Program-made: the position numbers and the translations under genes
DNA from: Lumbricus terrestris
Taxonomy: Eukaryota > Annelida > Clitellata > Crassiclitellata > Lumbricidae
DNA length: 64,000 nucleotides
NCBI GenBank assembly: GCA_949752735.1
Contig: OX457037.1
Coordinates: 41,015,496-41,079,495, forward strand
Direction: 5' to 3'
The notes under the pieces: model-generated
What the model was told of the DNA's origin: nothing
The model's database searches: none
What the model saw: only the letters and a program-made list of their open reading frames with translations
Shown here: one piece after another, positions 59,601 to 64,000 of the stretch
Layout of the letters: each line of letters opens with the position of its first letter
How positions within the stretch are numbered: the first letter of the stretch is position 1

Positions 59601-61112
59601 CAAAACAATGGGTTCTCAGCCAGGATATTCAAAGGTTAGGAACAAGAGGTTCTATTTACATGATCAGCTGCTTGAACAAATACACGTGCATTTAATATAC
59701 ATCTCTCGGGCTACAAGTGTCTTGGAAACTCGCATTTATAATTGAGCAATTGCATTGCAACATTACAATAACTGCGGTGTTAAAAAGGCAATTCTGAGAT
59801 CGCAATAAAATTATTGCCAGACAATAAGAGCATACATAATTATTTCAGTATGAAAAGCAAGTCGCAGAAAAAAGCTAAAACATAAATGCAACACTGTGGA
59901 AGTTCTGGACACAGGAAAAACCAGATGTCATGCATATGAAAATGTCACCCTGGAGTCGACCAAGGGTACAGAGGCACTCATAAAAATATGCACAAATGGA
60001 CTGGAGTTGGTGATTAAACTTTTGACCAGCACACTGAGCAGATCTTGCAGGTAGAACGAAGCATGTTACACATACACTGCTGAGTGGAATGACAAAGACA
60101 TTATGTAATGGATCTACAACTATCATACATACAGGTACTTCTCATTTTCAGAGAAAAATGAAGTTGTGACTAGCAGAGAAAAGCCTTTGGAAAGAGATTG
60201 GAATGCTTTCTCACATCAACACTTGCTTTCAAAGTTGTGCACATTAATAAATTTGTCAAGTGGACTGACAATAAAAACAGCAATTTGGCCACCACACAAT
60301 AATTTGTTGGATTGTAGTCACCTTGTAAGGTTCCCCAAATCGTCATTCTTTGCATTGAAATTACTGGACAGAAGGCCCGAGCATACTGAGTATAAGTTTA
60401 TAACAAACTCAAATAGTGATCCTATCCTATCTTCCATTTTCCACATTTCGCATTTTCTTTCTTCTTCTTATCTACCAGTACTTCTTTAACCATTTCACTC
60501 GCACAACTGACCCTTCTCTTCGATTTCCTGCTGGTAGAAACTCCGGATGGCGATATGTTCCAATGTCTTATTGATTCTAATTGTGTTTAGAATTGGAATC
60601 CAATCATTGGCTCTAAAAAAGCAAAATACTAATGTAGACAAAATGCTTCAAACACGACACGATGCATTCAAAGTAGCCAAAAGTTATTCACAAATGCTGA
60701 AAGATACAAGTCTTCAACTGATAAATAATGAAGATCTCAGTAAAAGACCAACTAAATTTAAACCCAACTCTACATTTAACAACCAGCTTATTGAGCTTAA
60801 ACAAACCAAAGATTTCTAATTACAGTGTTTAACTGACCAATGCATATGGAAAGAAAAAGAGCAAGAACAGTGGTCCAGATTTTGACCGTCATAGACCCAG
60901 TCTATTGAACCAGTAAAAACGTCATTTAACTTTGTGAAATTGTTTTAGACTAACTTGATTCTGTCTCCATTTAGATCGAGCTTGTTCTGTCGCAAATGAC
61001 CCTTGACTGCAGGCAATGGACAGAGACTGTTGAGTGCACAAAGATTGTCATAGTGCATCTCAAAATCAAGGCCACCTCTTTGCCTCATAGCAACCGATTC
61101 AATGACTGCCAT
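46600..61112 (-). CDS. CEP78: CEP78, centrosomal protein of 78 kDa, full gene span, 14 coding exons
   Basis: A centriolar leucine-rich-repeat protein; in vertebrates it acts in centriole/cilium biology, and human mutations cause cone-rod dystrophy with hearing loss. Fourteen exons join to 2,589 nt (862 aa plus stop) with every phase closing. The N-terminus [14 protein letters not shown]...HYDNLCAL matches human MIDSV...HYEYLCAL. LRR exons encode [40 protein letters not shown] and [20 protein letters not shown], each close to human. Then [13 protein letters not shown] (human LPWRTAERAKRHR), a coiled-coil segment, and [20 protein letters not shown] (human [20 protein letters not shown]). The C-terminal tail is long, Ser-rich and disordered, making the protein longer than the roughly 700-residue human form. 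A 5' non-coding exon is possible: the ATG follows a plausible acceptor region and the frame stays open upstream. Confidence 0.95.
48822..48967 (-). CDS. CEP78: CEP78 exon 13
   Basis: Residues 477-524, phase 0 to 2. [20 protein letters not shown] is coiled coil, then [20 protein letters not shown], highly conserved. Confidence 0.95.
49401..49478 (-). CDS. CEP78: CEP78 exon 12
   Basis: Residues 451-476, phase 0 to 0, all coiled coil: [20 protein letters not shown]. The donor CAG/GTTTAA is weak at +4 to +6. Confidence 0.85.
49497..49533. repeat. Single monomer of the 37-bp STPG4 repeat
   Basis: ACCATCTGCATTAGATCTTC followed by ATTCTAACCAAACAA is the same unit that is tandemly repeated at 39375-39662. 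Confidence 0.85.
49687..49909 (+). mobile_element. tRNA-derived SINE, full-length copy
   Basis: A box GTGTAGTGGTGGCG and B box GGTTCGAATCC, then a body and the 3' hairpin GGGAGCACCTCTGAGTAG...GGGGCGCTGTAACAAG, ending CACATACAAGCA. About 90% alike to 51775-51986. Intronic in CEP78. Confidence 0.9.
50125..50260 (-). CDS. CEP78: CEP78 exon 11
   Basis: Residues 405-450, phase 2 to 0. [20 protein letters not shown] and on; a low-conservation Ser/Asp linker before the coiled coil. Borders set by phase on both sides. Confidence 0.82.
50334..50493. mobile_element. hAT-type MITE, family C (160 bp)
   Basis: Ends CAGGGATTAAAGTGCATGGG and, inverted, TAGTGGTTAAAGTGGTTTGG. Perfect 8-bp duplication ATGGTAAT at 50326-50333 and 50494-50501. 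Contains a direct repeat of TCCCACTGCTCACC. The ends resemble family A. Confidence 0.85.
51062..51110 (-). mobile_element. SINE tail fragment
   Basis: TATAGCACCCCTTCAAGATT followed by CTCAGAAGCGCTCCCGACT is the inverse of the SINE 3' hairpin. Confidence 0.6.
51119..51512 (+). mobile_element. CR1/L2-like LINE 3' end
   Basis: Reads as the C-terminus of a reverse-transcriptase polyprotein, e.g. [20 protein letters not shown] then [11 protein letters not shown], followed by the hairpin AGCGCCTCT...AGAGGCGCT and an (ACAAT)n tail. 5'-truncated, intronic in CEP78. Confidence 0.8.
51520..51652 (-). mobile_element. tRNA-derived SINE, 3'-truncated
   Basis: Inverted head: GGTGGATTCGAACC (B box inverted) and TTACACCACCGCGCCCCACA (A box end inverted). 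It sits just after the LINE 3' end. Confidence 0.8.
51775..51986 (+). mobile_element. tRNA-derived SINE, full-length, touching CEP78 exon 10
   Basis: A box GTGTAGTGGTGGCG, B box GAGGTTCGAATCC, hairpin GGGAGCGCCTCTGAGTAG...AGGGGCGCTATAGC, end CACATACAAGCA. It ends three bases before the 5' splice site GT of CEP78 exon 10 (antisense to the gene). Confidence 0.9.
51990..52123 (-). CDS. CEP78: CEP78 exon 10
   Basis: Residues 361-404, phase 0 to 2. [20 protein letters not shown] then AAQH matches the human PGVSGFLPWRTAERAKRH segment. Donor CAG/GTATGC. Confidence 0.92.
52610..52732 (-). CDS. CEP78: CEP78 exon 9
   Basis: Residues 320-360, phase 0 to 0. [12 protein letters not shown] then a basic segment [20 protein letters not shown], parallel to human YQWI...KQKRRTIILGSGHKGK. 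Donor AGA/GTAAGT. Confidence 0.9.
53355..53419 (-). CDS. CEP78: CEP78 exon 8
   Basis: Residues 298-319, phase 1 to 0. [20 protein letters not shown]; aligns with human MMKAVIKKVLQNGRSAKSE after the last LRR. Donor GAG/GTGAGT. Confidence 0.85.
53916..54115. mobile_element. hAT-type MITE, family A, copy 2 (200 bp)
   Basis: Ends CAGGGCTTAAAGTGTGG and CCACACTTTAGGCACTG; perfect 8-bp duplication TCTTTAGT (53908-53915 and 54116-54123). Three units of the internal GGCGTCCAGGCACTT repeat, one more than copy 1. Confidence 0.92.
54213..54326 (-). CDS. CEP78: CEP78 exon 7
   Basis: Residues 260-297, phase 1 to 1. An [23 protein letters not shown] then [15 protein letters not shown], nearly identical to human. 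Confidence 0.95.
54690..54935 (+). mobile_element. CR1/L2-like LINE 3' end
   Basis: Same 3' sequence as 51119-51512: GAACGGCTATGGCTCAGTCC, then GGGAGCGCCTCTGAACGG, AGAGGCGCTTTATAAATG and an ACAAT-type tail. The frame is broken. Confidence 0.75.
54971..55139 (-). CDS. CEP78: CEP78 exon 6
   Basis: Residues 204-259, phase 0 to 1. [20 protein letters not shown] then [20 protein letters not shown]: the most conserved CEP78 segment. Confidence 0.97.
55592..55695 (-). CDS. CEP78: CEP78 exon 5
   Basis: Residues 169-203, phase 1 to 0. [20 protein letters not shown] then [14 protein letters not shown] is an LRR matching human. The acceptor TTTGACAG was chosen by phase; the frame is also open upstream of it, which is probably chance. 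Confidence 0.93.
56090..56162 (-). CDS. CEP78: CEP78 exon 4
   Basis: Residues 145-168, phase 0 to 1. [20 protein letters not shown] aligns with human [20 protein letters not shown]. Short, so easily missed. Confidence 0.9.
56473..59157. repeat. 18-bp minisatellite, about 149 units, with higher-order structure
   Basis: Consensus CATACTATGAATTGCAAT, in CEP78 intron 3. Common variants are GTAAT for GCAAT, CGTACT for CATACT, CCTGCT, CATACC and AATAAT. A marked variant block (GAAATC followed by two CCTGCT/CCTACT units) recurs at about 56736, 56952, 57546 and 57762: spacing 216 bp (12 units) within each pair and 810 bp (45 units) between pairs. Because 18 is divisible by three and no unit carries a stop in several frames, long open frames run through on both strands; these are not genes. 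Confidence 0.98.
59339..59511 (-). CDS. CEP78: CEP78 exon 3
   Basis: Residues 87-144, phase 1 to 0. [20 protein letters not shown] then [20 protein letters not shown]; matches human [20 protein letters not shown] and following. The acceptor GTTTGTAG gives a GAT codon at the junction. Confidence 0.95.
60512..60612 (-). CDS. CEP78: CEP78 exon 2
   Basis: Residues 53-86, phase 2 to 1. [20 protein letters not shown] then [12 protein letters not shown] aligns with human [26 protein letters not shown]. Donor GG/GTCAGT. Confidence 0.93.
60955..61112 (-). CDS. CEP78: CEP78 exon 1
   Basis: Residues 1-52, ends in phase 2. [20 protein letters not shown] then [20 protein letters not shown] aligns with the human N-terminus, with the start at nearly the same place. 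The upstream frame is open to the start of the transcript region, so the first Met was chosen by homology. Confidence 0.93.
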
Positions 61113-62624
61113 TTGAAAGACAAACGTACCAGGAATCTGGAATAGGTGCCGCAGAGCTGAAACGGAAATATAGCATTAAATAATGGAACAAAGAAGAGTG
61201 GCTTAAACACAGGCATTTCATAGTAATGCTGAAAAATGCAGCACACAGGATACAGCACAGTATTGTTCAGTCCTGATTCCTAACACATTTCGTATAATAG
61301 AATATTTCAACAAAACCACTAATTTGTACCTACCAAAACACACGAAAACCCATTAGGTAGCCCAGCAGAATTCAATATTTGTCCACAGCCTGTTACATAT
61401 ATAGCAGCCAATTACACTTGATTACGCTTTACTTGCCAAGCGGTTTACTCAGTTTACATTCTTGACAAACGTACAATGTACATGATCTGGGTGTTACTCT
61501 AGCAGTACTCTATCCATCTCTATACATATTATATCCAATCTCTCTCTGTCCAGTTTCTGTCATCTGTGATGTTTACGTGCCATTCGATGACAGTGCTGAC
61601 TGACGACAGAACTGTTTTTGAAGACAAACTATTGCAACAAGAATAATACCACAAACCTACACCGTGTACGCTCTCAAATTCTGCAATTATAACTTTCTAC
61701 TTAAAAGCATTTTGACTTTACGGAGTGCATGAAAAATAAGCGTCCAGCCCCGAATAGCACCGCTGCTTTCAACACACGCCGAACGTGTAGGAACTTGCAT
61801 ACCAGCAGAGCCGCAAATTCCGCTATCGGTAGAAGTAGAATACTGTCACGAATCCAAAAAGTATAACGTAAAACTACAACAAAATGCATGCGTACTATAC
61901 TAAAAGACCAAAACACAAACAACGACATGTAAAACCTGTTTGAAAGAAAACAAACTTTTAAATCCCTTATTAATTCATAAAATTCTAATATGGCGCCCAA
62001 TGAGCACCAAGCATAGACAGTACAAAGAGATAACATTATGTAGCCCCAGGTTTATTCGCTTGATTAGTTACACAGGAGAATTGTCAGAAGCCGAGTTACA
62101 ATTAGATATTAAGGGAATTCTGCGTCAACTAATGTAGTCTACATATTTAAACAATGATTCATTGGTATATGTGGAAACTGCTCGACAGTCGAAAATTTTG
62201 TGGAAATCAGTGCTTTTAATTACATTTCTATCCTGGCAAATAGATTATCCTGGAAAATGTCTGAATAGGTCTAACAGGTCGAATGAGAAATGATAAATTA
62301 AAGAACGAGTATTACTACTGTATTAGACAGCAACGTCAACTTTATAAGATATGCTTACTTACTTGCTTCTTAGTTTCAGAAAAGCTAAGCACACGTAATC
62401 CTCTGAAAGCATGGTCACAACGTAGGCTCTGTGGCATTTAAGCTTCTTTCTGAACAGCTGAAAAAGTTCGACTGGAAGGACAGAATGAAGAGACGTCAAT
62501 GCACCACCAAGCGGAATTTCGTATTTTCAGAAACATCATTTGTAAGACTATACGAAGTCATATAAGGTGACTGAGAGCCATCAGACAAACGACGATGCCC
62601 ATGTGTCTTTACCACAGTAGTGTC

Positions 62625-63060
62625 TGCTCTAATGTAGATTACTGTAACTTGCCCCTCGTGGGTCTCCCCAAGTTGTGACCCCTCTACAGTCAGTCTTAAG
62701 TAACGCTGCTAGGCTCATGGCACAACTTCCTCGGTATTCTCACATCAATTTTCTACTTATACGATTGAAGTCTTATGCTGGTTCACTACTACCTCTCGGA
62801 TCCAATATAAGATCAACCTTCTGGTCTCCAAATCTCAATTTGGTCCTGCTCCCAAATATCGCTCCGACTAAATGCATAGGCCTCTCTCTGCAACATCTGT
62901 TAACCCCCTTGCGTTGAAAGTTTTGACTTCATTGTTCTTTGTGTTGGTGTGCTAATAGGTCCCTCCGCATAAATGACCTTTTGCCTCTTCTAATAGATAA
63001 ACTTATGCCTGCAGTCTCTAGCTCTCTCAAAACATTTATTTTCACCAGGGTTTCTTTGCC
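62625..63060 (+). mobile_element. CR1/L2-like LINE reverse-transcriptase fragment
   Basis: Broken frames read VDYCN...GLPKL, then LQSVLSNAARLMAQLPRYSH, the segment found after the catalytic core in Jockey-superfamily reverse transcriptases (DYCN..LxGLP..LQxVxNAAAR). Several frameshifts and stops; inactive. Confidence 0.7.
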
Positions 63061-63174
63061 ACATGCATCTTCGAATAATATTTATACGCAGCGAAAGGCA
63101 CTAAATTTCCAAGTACGACGTGAAGTGAATAATAACAATATTTTCATATCGAGGCTTTATGTCATACACATATG

Positions 63175-63490
63175 CGTGCTCCCAGTACGCAAGGCTCTGT
63201 GAGAAGAAAGCAGCATGAGAAGAGAGAAGGAAGTAGAGACTGCAAGACAGAATTATAGTGCTAACAGAAGGAGAAAACACATTCCAAAGAGAAAGACCAA
63301 TTGAGGCAAATGATCGAGATTGAGCCATAACAGCTCTAAAGCTACGAATCAAGAGGTGTCTGTTGGATAAATGAAGTGGATGGTGGGAGGAAGCTGAGTG
63401 AGGCCAAAGTATAATGTCAGCCAGACATTTTGAGGCAAGACCTCGCTATAATTGGACTGAGGATTTTAAATTGTGTGTGAGCACAGAGAG
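63175..63490 (-). mobile_element. CR1/L2-like LINE 3' fragment
   Basis: The minus strand reads RAVMAQSRSFASIGLSLWNV, as in the copy at 51119-51512, with the same upstream CTTCCTCCCACCATCCACTT stretch. Frame broken. Confidence 0.75.
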
Positions 63491-64000
63491 GAAGCTAATG
63501 AAGTTCATCAAACATAAAGACAGAGATGCGAGAGCAATTGGGAAGAAAAAAAACCATACATAAATCAAAAACAAAATTCATTGATGTAAAAAATTTAATT
63601 ATTGCAAGTAAATGAAACAGCATAAAGTGCTTCAGAACAAATGAATAACAAGTACTTAAAATATCAATGGTTTGCAACAAAAGTGATTAAAATATTCTAA
63701 CAATGTATATATTTCTGTATCTACTTGGCAGATTAACATATCATTACAATGCTTTGACTATCTAAAAACTTGCATGAATAATAACTACAGGCAATCATAA
63801 AAATGTCATTTATAGCACAGAGACAAGATCTACGTCATCCATTGCACGAACATAAAGTCATGCTGCATTTGGTAATGTGCCACTGTCGTCGTCGTCGGTG
63901 CCTTATTCATACGTCCGAACTTTGGCGGCACAAAGGACGATCTGTCTCCAAGAAGATTATATATGTAAAACTCTTCATTCACGACCTTACTCACTTATCT

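Larger units (their letters stand above)
61113..64000. other. CEP78 upstream flank, no further gene recognised
   Basis: It should hold the CEP78 promoter and any 5' non-coding exon; the sequence near 61990 (AATATGGCGCCC) resembles a YY1 site but this is one weak match. The right half is dominated by LINE fragments. Confidence 0.55.

Overview
This is an intron-rich, AT-rich eukaryotic nuclear window with many small transposable elements. The gene set (an InaF-motif membrane protein, one kinectin/p180-type gene, STPG4 and CEP78) and the very frequent TAGGCCTA-type motif suggest an invertebrate deuterostome, most likely an echinoderm. That placement is inference; the class cannot be read from the sequence.

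Layout. 1-5.1 kb: no gene recognised. 5.1-5.5 kb (-): a small intronless InaF-motif protein (INAFM1/2 type). 8.1-30.0 kb (+): a complete 21-coding-exon kinectin/ribosome-binding-protein-1 family gene, 1,173 codons, in which every exon phase closes. 30-34.4 kb: 3' flank and repeats. 34.5-41.9 kb (-): STPG4, a sperm-tail PG-rich repeat protein, 7 exons found and one predicted exon missing. 42-46.6 kb: simple repeats, a hAT-like and a Mutator-like element. 46.6-61.1 kb (-): complete CEP78, 14 coding exons, 862 aa, with a 2.7-kb 18-bp minisatellite in intron 3. 61.1-64 kb: upstream flank with LINE fragments.

How the genes relate. The kinectin/p180 gene encodes an ER membrane coiled-coil protein. 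CEP78 (centriole/cilium) and STPG4 (sperm-tail PG repeats) lie in tandem on the minus strand and both belong to the centriole/flagellum world, though co-regulation is not shown. There is no operon-like structure. Mobile elements that can be delimited by terminal inverted repeats plus target-site duplications include four hAT-type elements, one Mutator-type and one TA-flanked Tc1/mariner-type element. There are also Helitron-like 3' ends and a tRNA-derived SINE family whose 3' hairpin matches that of a CR1/L2-like LINE in the same window. I found no CRISPR array, rRNA or genuine tRNA gene. All exon borders were read by eye from splice consensus, phase and family similarity.
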